From Flavobacterium sp. GSB-24 (lineage in GTDB: Bacteria > Bacteroidota > Bacteroidia > Flavobacteriales > Flavobacteriaceae): a stretch of DNA of 64,000 nt. The translations under genes and the position numbers were made by a program. The stretch covers positions 1,550,001-1,614,000 of the forward strand of contig NZ_AP027043.1 of NCBI RefSeq assembly GCF_027924665.1, written 5' to 3'. This document shows positions 51,442 to 61,454 of this stretch, piece after piece; the first letter of the stretch is position 1; each line of letters begins with the position of its first letter. The notes below the pieces were generated by a model. That model worked only from the letters and a program-made list of their open reading frames with translations. It did no database searches and was not told where the DNA came from.

Positions 51442-54400
51442 ATGAAATTGACAAAATTACTTATTTTTTGTGTTTCGTCTTTGCTGTTTTCGGCTGTCGC
51501 ATTTGCTCAGGATGTGACGGTAAATGGAACCATAAATGATGAAAGTGGATTACCCGTCCCAGGAGCGACGGTTTTAGTAAAAGGAACGAATAAAGCTACT
51601 GCATCTGACTTTGATGGAAAATTTCAGATTAGTGCTCCTTCAAATGGGGTCTTAGTTATTAGTTTCGTTGGATTTCAGACACTAAATGAGACTATTAATG
51701 GAAGGACAAAGATTAATGCGATTCTTACTGCAACATCTCAAAATTTAAATGAAGTTGTCGTAGTAGGTTATGGTACTCAGAAAAAAGGCCTCATTACCGG
51801 TGCTTCTACAAATCTTAAAGGAGAAACGATTAAGGAACTAAATACAGGATCTGCTATGGAGGCGCTTCAAGGTATTGCTCCTGGTATTAGTATTACAAGA
51901 ACAAATGGTTCGCCTGGGGCTGGTACTAAGGTAACTATTCGTGGATTGGGTACGAATGGAAACTCTAACCCATTGTATATCGTTGATGGTATTTCTGTTG
52001 GTAATATCGATTATTTGAGCCCTTCAGATATTGAATCTATTGACATATTAAAAGATGCGGCTTCTGCTGCTATTTATGGATCTAGAGCAGCTAATGGAGT
52101 TGTATTAGTTACGACAGTAAAAGGTAAAAAAGGAAGAGCTGCAAGAATTAGTTATGACAGTTACTTCGGTATTCAAAATATCTATAAAAATTTAGATCCT
52201 TTGAATGCGCAAGAGTATATGTACATTATTGATGAAGGAAGAGTAAACGATGGATTGCCTCGTCAAGATTGGCAAAAACTTTTGACTAATAATTCATGGT
52301 TAAATACTCAATTTCCTGGCGCTGGTACTCAATTAGGAAATGAGATTTGGGAGAAATTACAAAATGGATGGACAGGGACAAACTGGATTAATGAAATGAG
52401 TAAAAAAGATGCTCCGATCATGAATCATTCTCTTAACATTACTGGAGGCAGTGAAGATATAACTTATGCTTTCGGAGTTTCTTATTTTCAACAAGATGGT
52501 ATTATTGGTGGAGATTTAGTTGATGCAGGTTTTAAAAGACTTACAACTAGATTAAATACTCAAATGGTATTGAAAAAGAATGATAGTCATAGCATCATTA
52601 CTGTAGGAGAAAATGTTACTTACACTAATTCTCAAAATAGAGGAGTTTCTAATGGTAATATTTATGGAAATGATTTGCATAATGCATTAACTGCAAACCC
52701 ATTACAGCCGGCTTATTGGCAGACTTCTATTGATAGAAATATCGATAAATTTGGATTTACACCAACTTTAGATGGCATTTCTACGGGACAAACAAATCCT
52801 TTAGCAGTAATGTTTTACAGAAGTAATTATAATTATCCAAAAGATAATAGAATTACAGGAAATGCTTTCTTAGAAATTGAACCAATTAAAGATTTGAAAT
52901 TTAGAACGGTTTATGGTATTGATTCTTGGTTTGGATATGGAAGATCGATGAATCCAACATATAATTTGGGTGTACTCTATCAAGATTATATCAATGGTGC
53001 ATCTCAGTATTCTTACATTGGGGCTAACTCAACTTGGACAAATACTGTTTCTTATAAAAAACAATTTGGAAACCATAATATTTCTGCCGTTGCAGGAACT
53101 GAGTTGATTCAATATTTGGTGAACAATAATGTTAGTGGTTCAAGGAATAATTTGACATTTGGTGAAGATCCGCGATACGCATATTTAAACAATACAGCTC
53201 CAAAAACAATTAATGATATTGGAACTAACGGAATGGATACTTCAGCTGGTGGAGGTGGTATTATGTCTTATTTTGCTAGAGCACAATATGATTATAAAGA
53301 AAAATACCTTCTTTCAGCTACAATACGTGCTGATGGTTCTTCTAACTTCGCAGAAGGAAAAAGATGGGGATATTTCCCTTCTGTTTCTGCAGGTTGGGTA
53401 ATTACAAAAGAAGATTTTATGGAAAGTTCTTCTAAATGGCTTAATTCATTAAAAGTAAGAGGAAGCTGGGGACAAAATGGTAACCAAGATATTCCTAACT
53501 TTTATTATTCTTCAAATATTGCTTACGTTTTTCCTGGATACTTTTTTGGAGATACAAAACCAGTTTCTGGAACAACAGCTTATCCAGCTAGAGTTACCAA
53601 TCCAGATTTAACTTGGGAAACATCGGAGCAATTAGATTTCGGTCTTGATGCAAGTTTATTTGATTCTAGATTAAACGTGACTTTAGATTGGTATAACAAA
53701 ACTACTAAAGACTGGTTAGTTCTAGCAGCAGGAAGAGGAACGGATGGAGCTGCACCACCTTATTTTAATGGTGGAGATATCGAAAATAAAGGTTTTGAGT
53801 TTTCTGTAAATTGGAGTGATAAAATTGGGGGCTTTAAATATGGAGCTACTGTAAGTGGAGCATTCAATAAAAATAAAGTTACAAGAATTGCAAATGCTGA
53901 CGGAATATTGCACGGACCTTCTAACGTATTATCACAAGGAACAGGAGAAATCTCAAGAGGTCAGGTAGGTTTCCCATTAGGTTATTTCTACGGTTTTAAA
54001 ACAGCAGGAATTTTACAGAATCAACAAGAAGTTAATGAGTATGTTGGTCCAGACGGGCAGCCATATTTTAGCGATCAACGTCCTGGAGATGTTCGTTTTG
54101 TAGACCAAAACAATGATGGTATTATTGACGAAAGTGATAAAGTTTATTTAGGAAATCCAAATCCAGATTTTGAATTAGGGATTCAGTTAAATTTTGAATA
54201 CAAAAATGTTTACTTGAACACTACTATGGCTGGTAAATTTGGTATGCAAGTTATGCAGTCATATAGATCTTTTGCAGATAGTCCTGCTCAAAATTATACT
54301 TCTGATGTTTTTGATCGCTGGCATGGAGAAGGTACATCTACTAAAATGCCTAGATTAAGTGCTACTTCAAATAGAAATAGCAATTATGTGTCAGATATTT

Positions 54401-54666
54401 ATATGCAAAATGCAGATTATTTGAGAATAAATAACTTAACGTTAGGTTATAATTTCAACGAAGTATTTAAAGATTTCAAGTTTATCTCAAATCTTAAATT
54501 TTATGTTGCAGTAAATAACCTATATACATTTACTAAATATGATGGTATGGATCCAGAAGTTCGTTGGTCAGGAGATAATACAAATGCTCCATGGGCTTCA
54601 GGAATTGATTTAGGTTTGTATCCACAAGCTAGAACGGTGATGTTTGGTTTAAGTGCTGATTTTTAA
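51442..54666 (+). CDS. SusC/RagA-family TonB-dependent outer-membrane transporter (first triplet)
   Basis: 1074 residues with a signal peptide (LLFSAVAFAQ). An N-terminal carboxypeptidase-D-like domain (VNGTINDESGLPVPGATVLVKGTNKATASDFDGKFQI, about 25-105) is followed by the TonB box region and plug (NEVVVVGYGTQKKGLITGAST, VTIRGLGTNGNSNPLYIVDG, YGSRAANGVVLVTT) and a long beta-barrel ending in ARTVMFGLSADF. It lacks the STN domain that would signal to an anti-sigma factor. SusC proteins import glycans together with SusD lids. The substrate cannot be told from the sequence. SusD follows after 16 bp. Confidence 0.95.
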   Translation: MKLTKLLIFCVSSLLFSAVAFAQDVTVNGTINDESGLPVPGATVLVKGTNKATASDFDGKFQISAPSNGVLVISFVGFQTLNETINGRTKINAILTATSQNLNEVVVVGYGTQKKGLITGASTNLKGETIKELNTGSAMEALQGIAPGISITRTNGSPGAGTKVTIRGLGTNGNSNPLYIVDGISVGNIDYLSPSDIESIDILKDAASAAIYGSRAANGVVLVTTVKGKKGRAARISYDSYFGIQNIYKNLDPLNAQEYMYIIDEGRVNDGLPRQDWQKLLTNNSWLNTQFPGAGTQLGNEIWEKLQNGWTGTNWINEMSKKDAPIMNHSLNITGGSEDITYAFGVSYFQQDGIIGGDLVDAGFKRLTTRLNTQMVLKKNDSHSIITVGENVTYTNSQNRGVSNGNIYGNDLHNALTANPLQPAYWQTSIDRNIDKFGFTPTLDGISTGQTNPLAVMFYRSNYNYPKDNRITGNAFLEIEPIKDLKFRTVYGIDSWFGYGRSMNPTYNLGVLYQDYINGASQYSYIGANSTWTNTVSYKKQFGNHNISAVAGTELIQYLVNNNVSGSRNNLTFGEDPRYAYLNNTAPKTINDIGTNGMDTSAGGGGIMSYFARAQYDYKEKYLLSATIRADGSSNFAEGKRWGYFPSVSAGWVITKEDFMESSSKWLNSLKVRGSWGQNGNQDIPNFYYSSNIAYVFPGYFFGDTKPVSGTTAYPARVTNPDLTWETSEQLDFGLDASLFDSRLNVTLDWYNKTTKDWLVLAAGRGTDGAAPPYFNGGDIENKGFEFSVNWSDKIGGFKYGATVSGAFNKNKVTRIANADGILHGPSNVLSQGTGEISRGQVGFPLGYFYGFKTAGILQNQQEVNEYVGPDGQPYFSDQRPGDVRFVDQNNDGIIDESDKVYLGNPNPDFELGIQLNFEYKNVYLNTTMAGKFGMQVMQSYRSFADSPAQNYTSDVFDRWHGEGTSTKMPRLSATSNRNSNYVSDIYMQNADYLRINNLTLGYNFNEVFKDFKFISNLKFYVAVNNLYTFTKYDGMDPEVRWSGDNTNAPWASGIDLGLYPQARTVMFGLSADF

Positions 54667-54682
54667 TATAAATACAATTACA

Positions 54683-56389
54683 ATGAAAAAAATAAAATAT
54701 TTAGTAGCGATTTCGGCTGTATTTATTGTAGCAAGCTGTGATGATTATCTTGATACTGATAATTTAACAGAAAAGAGTTTAGAGAATTTTTACAAGACAC
54801 CTCAAGATATTGAAGAAGCAACTGCTGGAGTTTACAACGCTATTTATACAAATAACGTGCATAGCGAAGAGCAGATTGCAGCCAATCTTATGGATAATAT
54901 GATGTTAGGAGGAGGAGGTCCTGATGATAAAACAGCCAAATGGGTTGATAATTTTGAAGATCCTGTAGATGATACATATTTAGATATGTGGGTTCAATCT
55001 TACAGAGGTATTGCTAGAACAAATGCAATTATAGAGAAAACTCCTCTTGCGGATTTTAGTACTTATTTCAATACTGCTGCTGAAGCTGATCAATTTAAGC
55101 AACAAGCAATTGGCGAGGCTTATTTTATGAGAGCGTTTTTCTACTTTAGATTGGCTAAGTTTTTTGGAGGAGTTCCATTAATCATAACTATTGATGGAAA
55201 AAAAGACGGCCCAAGAAATACTTACACTGAAACATTTGCACAGATTGCTTCAGATCTAAAAAAGGCAATCGAAACAATGCCGGCAACTCCTTTTACAAGT
55301 ATTCCAACATCAAGATATGGTCATGCTAATAAATGGGTTGCAGAAGCTTATTTAGGACGTGTGTTTTTATTTTACACAGGCTATATGACAAATATGGAGA
55401 AACAAGCCACTGAAGAATTACCTTTAGCAGAAGGAGGTTCTTTAAATGCAACACAAGTAGCAAGTTATTTAACTGACTGTATGACTAATAGTGGTCATGC
55501 TCTTGTTCCAGATTTTAGAAACCTTTGGCCTTACTCTTATGTTAATAAAGCTTCTGGAAATAATGTTTTGCCATGGGCTGCAACTGAAGGTTTATCTTGG
55601 GTAGGACAAGATGGTATCAGCCCGACGTTTGGAACCGGAAATTATGAGACAATGTTCGTTCAAAGATTCTCTTTTGGAGATTGGAGCTGGACAAATGGTA
55701 ATATTTATACTAATAGATTATGTCTGTTCTCTGCATTACGCGGTAATTCATTGGTGCCATTTGGAGAAGGATGGGGCTGGTGTACAGTAAATCCAAGTTT
55801 ATATAGTAACTGGGAGGAACGTGATACAAGAAAAAGAGGTTCTATACTTGAAGTAGGTAAGGCCGATCAAGGAACGGCTGCTTATGCGCAAGATAAGGGA
55901 GACCATGAGACAGGATATTTCAATAAAAAATATATTTCGTTACAATATCCTAATGCAGGTGGAACTACTGTCGGAATGTTTGTTCAATTGTACAACTGGT
56001 CAAATACTGATATGCAATTAATGCATGCACAAGATTTTATCTTCATGCGTTACGCAGATGTATTATTGATGCATTCAGAAATTACTAAAACTGCTGCAGG
56101 TTTAAATGCAGTTAGAGCAAGAGCAAAGCTTGATCCAGTTGGGTATTCGCTTGAAAATATTAAAGCAGAGCGTTTGCATGAATTTGCGTTTGAAGGATTA
56201 CACTGGTTTGATTTAATTCGTTGGGGAGATGTTGATAACGCATATAATAGCACAATTCCAGTTAGAAATTCAGGTACTTCAGCAGTTTACAGCGTAAAAT
56301 ATAGACCAGAGACTAAGGGTTTGGTTTCTATGCCTGAAACAGAACTTAGACTATCAAATGGAGTTTATTCACAAAATCCAGGGTGGTAA
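54683..56389 (+). CDS. SusD/RagB-family glycan-binding lipoprotein (first triplet)
   Basis: 568 residues from the ATG at 54683; the frame is open upstream into the end of susC, but MKKIKYLVAISAVFIVASCDDYLD is a standard lipoprotein start. The lipobox Cys precedes DDYLDTDNLTEKSLENFYKTPQDIEEATAGVYNAIY, the N-terminal SusD motif. The C-terminal region has the typical FEGLHWFDLIRWG and RPETKGLVSMPETELRLSNGVYSQNPGW. It acts as a surface-exposed lid on the SusC barrel. It is cotranscribed with both neighbours. Confidence 0.94.
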   Translation: MKKIKYLVAISAVFIVASCDDYLDTDNLTEKSLENFYKTPQDIEEATAGVYNAIYTNNVHSEEQIAANLMDNMMLGGGGPDDKTAKWVDNFEDPVDDTYLDMWVQSYRGIARTNAIIEKTPLADFSTYFNTAAEADQFKQQAIGEAYFMRAFFYFRLAKFFGGVPLIITIDGKKDGPRNTYTETFAQIASDLKKAIETMPATPFTSIPTSRYGHANKWVAEAYLGRVFLFYTGYMTNMEKQATEELPLAEGGSLNATQVASYLTDCMTNSGHALVPDFRNLWPYSYVNKASGNNVLPWAATEGLSWVGQDGISPTFGTGNYETMFVQRFSFGDWSWTNGNIYTNRLCLFSALRGNSLVPFGEGWGWCTVNPSLYSNWEERDTRKRGSILEVGKADQGTAAYAQDKGDHETGYFNKKYISLQYPNAGGTTVGMFVQLYNWSNTDMQLMHAQDFIFMRYADVLLMHSEITKTAAGLNAVRARAKLDPVGYSLENIKAERLHEFAFEGLHWFDLIRWGDVDNAYNSTIPVRNSGTSAVYSVKYRPETKGLVSMPETELRLSNGVYSQNPGW

Positions 56390-56416
56390 AATTTAACAAT
56401 ATTAATATAGATAAAT

Positions 56417-57205
56417 ATGAAAATCAATAAAATATTATATCTTCTTTTGGCTCTTTTTACGTTGACTTTTTCAGCATGTGATCCAATAGTAGATGAACAG
56501 CATTTAACGAATTCTACTGACGTTGCTGGAGTTGAATTAGTAGCTACTCAAAGCACTCCAGGAGGGAATAAGATCACACTTAATATGAAAACTCCAGGCG
56601 TGACTGGATATTGGGATTACGGTTTAGATAAAGCACTAACAAATGAAGTGACGTTTGTTTATCCTATCCCGGGAAAAGCAACATTTACCTTTGTTGGAAC
56701 TCTAGGCGCTGAATTTTTTACTAAGACAATTGATGTTCAAATTAATCAGTTAGATACTCCTTTAGACCAAGACTGGTATGATCTAGTTGGGACTAATACG
56801 GCTGCTGGTAAAACTTGGGTTTTTGATGGTACGCAAGGTTCTGGAAGATTATGGTGGTTTATGTCTCCAAACGGAAGTGCAGAAAGCGCTATGACCGCGT
56901 GGTGGAATGCTGGAGATTGTTGTGCTCCAAGCGATGCGCTTGGGAAAATGCATTTTGATTTAAATGGAGCAGCAAATTACAACCATTATGAAACAACAAG
57001 TGCTGCACCAACAAAAGGAAGCTTTAAATTGGATATCAAAAATAAGCAGTTAACTATCATAAATTCGAAAATGTTAGGTTCGGCTGCAGGAAATGCTGAT
57101 GGTGTTTACACTATCGTAAGTCTTGAACAAGATAAAATGATTCTTTACTTAAATAATAGTGAAACATATGGAACAGGTTGGACATTTGTTTTCAAACCTC
57201 AATAA
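56417..57205 (+). CDS. SusCD-associated surface lipoprotein, PKD-like N-terminal domain (first triplet)
   Basis: 262 residues. A lipobox (LTFSACDPIVDEQ) marks an outer-surface lipoprotein. The first domain (about 35-115) has a PKD/Ig-like pattern (TPGVTGYWDYGLDKALTNEVTFVYPIPGKATFTFVGTL). The second (about 120-262) is rich in Trp and Gly (AGKTWVFDGTQGSGRLWWFMSP, ending TYGTGWTFVFKPQ). Third genes after SusD often encode glycan-binding partners (SusE/F-like or SGBP). I cannot name its ligand. Two Cys of GDCCAPSDALGK near residue 172 are unusual in such proteins. Confidence 0.72.
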   Translation: MKINKILYLLLALFTLTFSACDPIVDEQHLTNSTDVAGVELVATQSTPGGNKITLNMKTPGVTGYWDYGLDKALTNEVTFVYPIPGKATFTFVGTLGAEFFTKTIDVQINQLDTPLDQDWYDLVGTNTAAGKTWVFDGTQGSGRLWWFMSPNGSAESAMTAWWNAGDCCAPSDALGKMHFDLNGAANYNHYETTSAAPTKGSFKLDIKNKQLTIINSKMLGSAAGNADGVYTIVSLEQDKMILYLNNSETYGTGWTFVFKPQ

Positions 57206-57349
57206 TAATATTTCATGTTAGTTATTTTCGAAAAAGGAAGATTAAAAAATTCCTTTTTCGATTTTTCAAACATTTATATTTCATTCTTTAAAATGAAATA
57301 TTTAGAAGATTTAAACTATGGTTAGTTTAAGTTAAGTTTATTGCCTGGG

Positions 57350-57384
57350 TAGCCCGTAATTTCGATTATGGGCTATTTTTTTTA
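57350..57384 (+). terminator. Terminator after the first SusCD triplet
   Basis: Arms TAGCCCGTAAT and ATTATGGGCTA (one G-U pair) around TTCG, then an uninterrupted T-run. A similar TAGCCC-hairpin with the same upstream GTTAAGTTTA follows the second triplet at 63906. Confidence 0.88.
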
Positions 57385-57521
57385 CTTCAAATTTCGGGTG
57401 CTAATTAAATTTTAAAGTATTCAAAGAGAACTACTTCAATAATAGGCCGATTTTAGAATCATTTATCGATTGAATACTTTGTAATTTTTACTAATTAACT
57501 AAAACGATTCTATCTTCATGT

Positions 57522-57553
57522 AAAGTCTTAAAACAAACGTTAAGACTTTTTTT
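57522..57553 (+). terminator. Additional hairpin-terminator downstream of a leader-like sequence
   Basis: Arms AAAGTCTTA and TAAGACTTT around AAACAAACGT, followed by a T-run. There is no gene between the previous terminator and this one, so it may end a short non-coding transcript. Confidence 0.7.
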
Positions 57554-58194
57554 TTTTCAATAAGAATGTAATATCTGTCGAATATCGATAGCTAGACAGT
57601 TAAACTTCTAATATTAAAACAACATCCATTCTATGCCTGTTTTTGTTAGCTATAACGTACGTTAAATGGTCAAAGCAAACCAATGCCATATGATTATATT
57701 TCTTCATAAAATCAATGTTTTTTATAGCATTTATAGATCAATTTGAGTTAGATCTAAAGCAACTAGAATTTAATTTACTTTTTAAAAAAGCTCAAAATAG
57801 TATAACTCCTTAAAGAATTTTACAGCCAAAATTTTTCTACTTACTTCCATAATCCCCATCATTTTTGAAGCTTATTTCTTATAAAATACATAAAAATAAG
57901 AATTTACCTATTTAAAAAATGATTGCTAATAATGTAAAAAAAGTATTGTAAAAATATCATATTCTCGGTTTGCTAATTTTTTCAAAATTTGTTTGTTAAG
58001 TTATTGTAAATATTTAGAAAATAATAAGTTATGGTGATATTTACAGTACTATCTCGTTGTAGTTTATGATGCTTTTTAGTAAGTTTTGGTCATTTTAACT
58101 ATATGTAGTGTTTATTGATAATATTAACTTTTCATTAGTACTATTTTTTGTTTTTTTAAATATTTATAAATCAAATTGTTATGATTTTTTTGAT

Positions 58195-58238
58195 GTGTTT
58201 TTATAATATTAAAATCTTTAATTTGATGTGTTTTTGTA
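58195..58238 (+). promoter_or_regulatory. Tandem boxes upstream of the second SusC gene
   Basis: GTGTTTTTATA (58195) and GTGTTTTTGTA (58228) are direct repeats 33 bp apart, the second starting 93 bp before the ATG. Identical spacing and distance occur at 51316 and 51349 before the first SusC gene. They are candidate binding sites for a shared activator. Confidence 0.65.
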
Positions 58239-58320
58239 ATGATTTTTAAATGTGAAAAGTGAAAATTTAGTTTTAGTATTGCATCAAATTACTAATTAAT
58301 TAACCAAAATTTTTAGAAAA

Positions 58321-61300
58321 ATGAAATTAACAAAATTACTTGTTTTTTGTATTTCATCTTTATTATTCTCGGTTATAGCTGTGGCTCAAGATGTCACAGT
58401 AAGTGGAATAATAAATGATGAAAGTGGTATGCCTGTTCCAGGTGCAACAATTTTATTAAAAGGTACAACCAAATCTACTGCATCTGACTTTGATGGAAAG
58501 TTTCAAATGCAAGTACCTTCAAACGGAACTTTAACAATTACATTTATAGGTTATACTACAGTAACTGAAGCTGTAAATGGAAGAACTAAAATTTCAATTC
58601 AATTAAAACCAGAATCACAATCTTTAAATGAAGTTGTTGTTGTTGGATATGGTACTCAAAAGAAATCTGTTGTAACTGGTGCAATTTCTAGTGTAAAAGC
58701 ATCAGATTTGGAAGATTTACCAATTACAAGAGTTGAACAATCTCTTCAAGGTAGAGTTTCTGGGGTTACCATTGCAGCAAATGCAGGACAACCAGGATCT
58801 TCTTCTACAATACGAGTAAGGGGTATTACTTCTTTTGGAAATAATGAGCCTTTATGGGTTGTTGATGGTGTAATTGTTGATTCGGGCGGTATTGGTTATT
58901 TGAATCAATCTGATATTGCTTCTATGGAGGTTCTTAAAGATGCGGCATCTCAAGCTATTTATGGTGCTAGAGCAGCAGCGGGTGTTATCCTTATCACAAC
59001 TAAAAAAGGTAAATCTGGTAAAATGAGTGTAAATTATAATGGTTACACTGGATTTTCTGCTGCTGCAAGAAAACTGGATTTATTGAATGCTACTGAGTAT
59101 GCGACTATAATGAATGAAAGATATGCTAATGGGTATACAGATACTAGTAAACCTTATGATCTTCCATATAAAAACGTTTCTTCTTACGGAGCGGGAACTG
59201 ATTGGCAAAAACAAATTTTTAATGATAATGCCCAAAGAACTGGTCATGAATTAAGTTTATCAGGAGGAAATGATGTTTCTACTTTCTACGTTTCTTTTGG
59301 TTTATTAGATCAAGAAGGTATTGTAGCTACTCCAATTTCTAACTACAATAGAAAAAACATCCGTTTAAACTCAACACACAAAATTGTAAAAGGATTAACT
59401 TTTGGGCAAACTTTAGGTTATTCACATGAAAAAAATGTTGGAATAGGAAACACAAATAATGAATATGGTGGACCATTAAGTTCTGCAATCAATTTAGATC
59501 CAACTACTCCTGCCATTGTTACAGATCCAACTGTTGCAGCTGGATATCCGTACAATCAAAATTATGTTTTAAGAGATCCAAACGGAAATCCTTATGGAAT
59601 TTCTCAAGTAGTAACTCAAGAGATGAGTAATCCTTTGGCATATATCCAAACAAAATTGGGTAATTATGGATGGTCTGATAATTTTGTTGGAAATGCTTAC
59701 TTAGAATTAGAAGCTATTAAAGGCTTAAAAATTAGAAGTACCTTAGGAGGTAAATTAGCATATTGGGGTTCAGAAAGTTTTACTCCAGTATATTACTTTA
59801 ACTCATCTACAATTAATGCGAAAAATAATTTAAGCAGAAATTCAAACAGAGGTTTTGGATGGAATATTGAAAATACTATTTCGTATGCAAAACAAATCGA
59901 AGATCATAACTTTTCAGTTTTAGTAGGACAAGGTGCTTATGTCGATAATATTACATCTGGATCTACGGTGACTTATTTTAATATTCCCTACACTAATTTT
60001 GATGATGCAACTTTCCCGAACGATCATCCACAAGACAATATTACTGCTTCAGCTTACAATGGTTATGAGCATAAAGTAACTTCATTATTTGCAAGAGCGA
60101 ATTATGATTACAAGGAAAAATATCTATTTACAGGTATTGTACGTCGTGATGGTTCTTCTCGTTTTGGTCAAAATTACAAATATGGAACTTTCCCTTCATT
60201 CTCATTAGGATGGGTGCCAACTAAAGAAAATTTCTGGCCACAAAATAAGGTAGTAACTCAGTTAAAGTTTAGAGGAGGATATGGTATTACAGGTAGTGAT
60301 GCTATTGGAGATTTCAAATACTTAGCAACTATTGGTTCAGGAAGAAATTATACTATAGGAGATCAAGGTTCAGTAGTTGTTGGTAATAGTCCAAATGCAC
60401 CTGCGAATCCAGATTTGAAATGGGAAGAAACTAGTCAGGCAAACGTTGCTTTTGATATCACTTTCTTCAATGACTTATCATTAACAACAGATTTTTATGT
60501 TAAAAAATCTACAGGTATTTTACAAGATATTGACTTACCTGGTCACGTTGGTAGTACTGGTAGACCGTCTGCAAACATTGCTGACATGGAGAACAAGGGG
60601 GTTGACTTAGAACTTTCTTACCGTAAAAAAATTGGTAAAGTTGGTTTAAGTTTAAGTGGAAATATTTCTTATTTAGAGAATGAAGTAACTAATTTAGGAA
60701 AAGATATCCAGTTCATTTCTGGAGATGCCTCTTTCCAAAATATGGGTGCTGTAACAAGAACACAAGTAGGACAATCTTACAACTCTTTTTACGGATATAA
60801 AACCCAAGGAATTTTTCAAAATCAAGCAGAAATTAATGCTTACACAAATGCTACAGGCGGTTTAATTCAACCAGGTGCAAGACCAGGAGATTTTAGATGG
60901 CAGGATCTTAATGGTGATGGAAAAATTTCAGATGATGATAAAACTTTCCTTGGAAGCCCACTTCCAAAATACACATACGGTTTCACAGTTAATTTGGATT
61001 ATAAAAACTTTGATTTGTTAATCTTTACTCAAGGAGCAATTGGAAACAAAATTTTCCAAGGACTTCGTCGTCTAGATATCACCGATGCTAACTACCCAGC
61101 TTCTGCTTTAGGTCGTTGGACAGGCGAAGGATCAACTAATACATATCCAATTTTATCAACGGTTGATAACAATAAAAACTTCTCAAACCCATCAGATTTC
61201 TATTTAGAAAACGGAGATTACTGGAGAGTTAAAACAGTTCAAATTGGTTATAATCTACCAAGTGATGTAGTTGCAAAGGCAGGTCTTTCAAAAACAAGAC

Positions 61301-61443
61301 TTTATTTGACTGGAGAAAATTTATTAACATTTACAAAATACTCAGGATATGATCCAGAGATTGGTGGAGGAGTTTTTGGTATTGATAAAGGATATTATCC
61401 ACAAGCAAGAACTGTAATGTTAGGTGTTAATTTACAATTTTAA
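58321..61443 (+). CDS. SusC/RagA-family TonB-dependent outer-membrane transporter (second triplet)
   Basis: 1040 residues, signal peptide ending SVIAVAQ. Domain order is the same as the first: carboxypeptidase-D-like domain (VSGIINDESGMPVPGATILLKGTTKSTASDFDGKF, about 25-105), TonB box region NEVVVVGYGTQKKSVVTGA, plug with TIRVRGITSFGNNEPLWVVDGV, and a barrel ending ARTVMLGVNLQF. The first 35 residues and the 5' leader are very similar to those of the first SusC, but the plug and barrel differ clearly, suggesting different substrates. It has no STN domain. SusD follows after 11 bp. Confidence 0.95.
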   Translation: MKLTKLLVFCISSLLFSVIAVAQDVTVSGIINDESGMPVPGATILLKGTTKSTASDFDGKFQMQVPSNGTLTITFIGYTTVTEAVNGRTKISIQLKPESQSLNEVVVVGYGTQKKSVVTGAISSVKASDLEDLPITRVEQSLQGRVSGVTIAANAGQPGSSSTIRVRGITSFGNNEPLWVVDGVIVDSGGIGYLNQSDIASMEVLKDAASQAIYGARAAAGVILITTKKGKSGKMSVNYNGYTGFSAAARKLDLLNATEYATIMNERYANGYTDTSKPYDLPYKNVSSYGAGTDWQKQIFNDNAQRTGHELSLSGGNDVSTFYVSFGLLDQEGIVATPISNYNRKNIRLNSTHKIVKGLTFGQTLGYSHEKNVGIGNTNNEYGGPLSSAINLDPTTPAIVTDPTVAAGYPYNQNYVLRDPNGNPYGISQVVTQEMSNPLAYIQTKLGNYGWSDNFVGNAYLELEAIKGLKIRSTLGGKLAYWGSESFTPVYYFNSSTINAKNNLSRNSNRGFGWNIENTISYAKQIEDHNFSVLVGQGAYVDNITSGSTVTYFNIPYTNFDDATFPNDHPQDNITASAYNGYEHKVTSLFARANYDYKEKYLFTGIVRRDGSSRFGQNYKYGTFPSFSLGWVPTKENFWPQNKVVTQLKFRGGYGITGSDAIGDFKYLATIGSGRNYTIGDQGSVVVGNSPNAPANPDLKWEETSQANVAFDITFFNDLSLTTDFYVKKSTGILQDIDLPGHVGSTGRPSANIADMENKGVDLELSYRKKIGKVGLSLSGNISYLENEVTNLGKDIQFISGDASFQNMGAVTRTQVGQSYNSFYGYKTQGIFQNQAEINAYTNATGGLIQPGARPGDFRWQDLNGDGKISDDDKTFLGSPLPKYTYGFTVNLDYKNFDLLIFTQGAIGNKIFQGLRRLDITDANYPASALGRWTGEGSTNTYPILSTVDNNKNFSNPSDFYLENGDYWRVKTVQIGYNLPSDVVAKAGLSKTRLYLTGENLLTFTKYSGYDPEIGGGVFGIDKGYYPQARTVMLGVNLQF

Positions 61444-61454
61444 AATTAAGAATC

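Larger units (their letters stand above)
57206..58320 (+). promoter_or_regulatory. Long non-coding region between SusCD triplets: terminators and control region of the second triplet
   Basis: 1115 bp without a convincing gene. From the left: a hairpin (GAAAAAGGAA / TTCCTTTTTC) near 57230-57260, a second hairpin (57350-57375) and a third (57522-57553). A leader-like TTTACTAATTAACTAAAA at about 57488 precedes the third. 57560-58190 is featureless AT-rich sequence. Then GTGTTTTTATA (58195-58205) and GTGTTTTTGTA (58228-58238), promoter-like TAGTATTG (58274-58281) and a 41-nt leader (58280-58320) reproduce the first triplet's control region. Confidence 0.7.
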
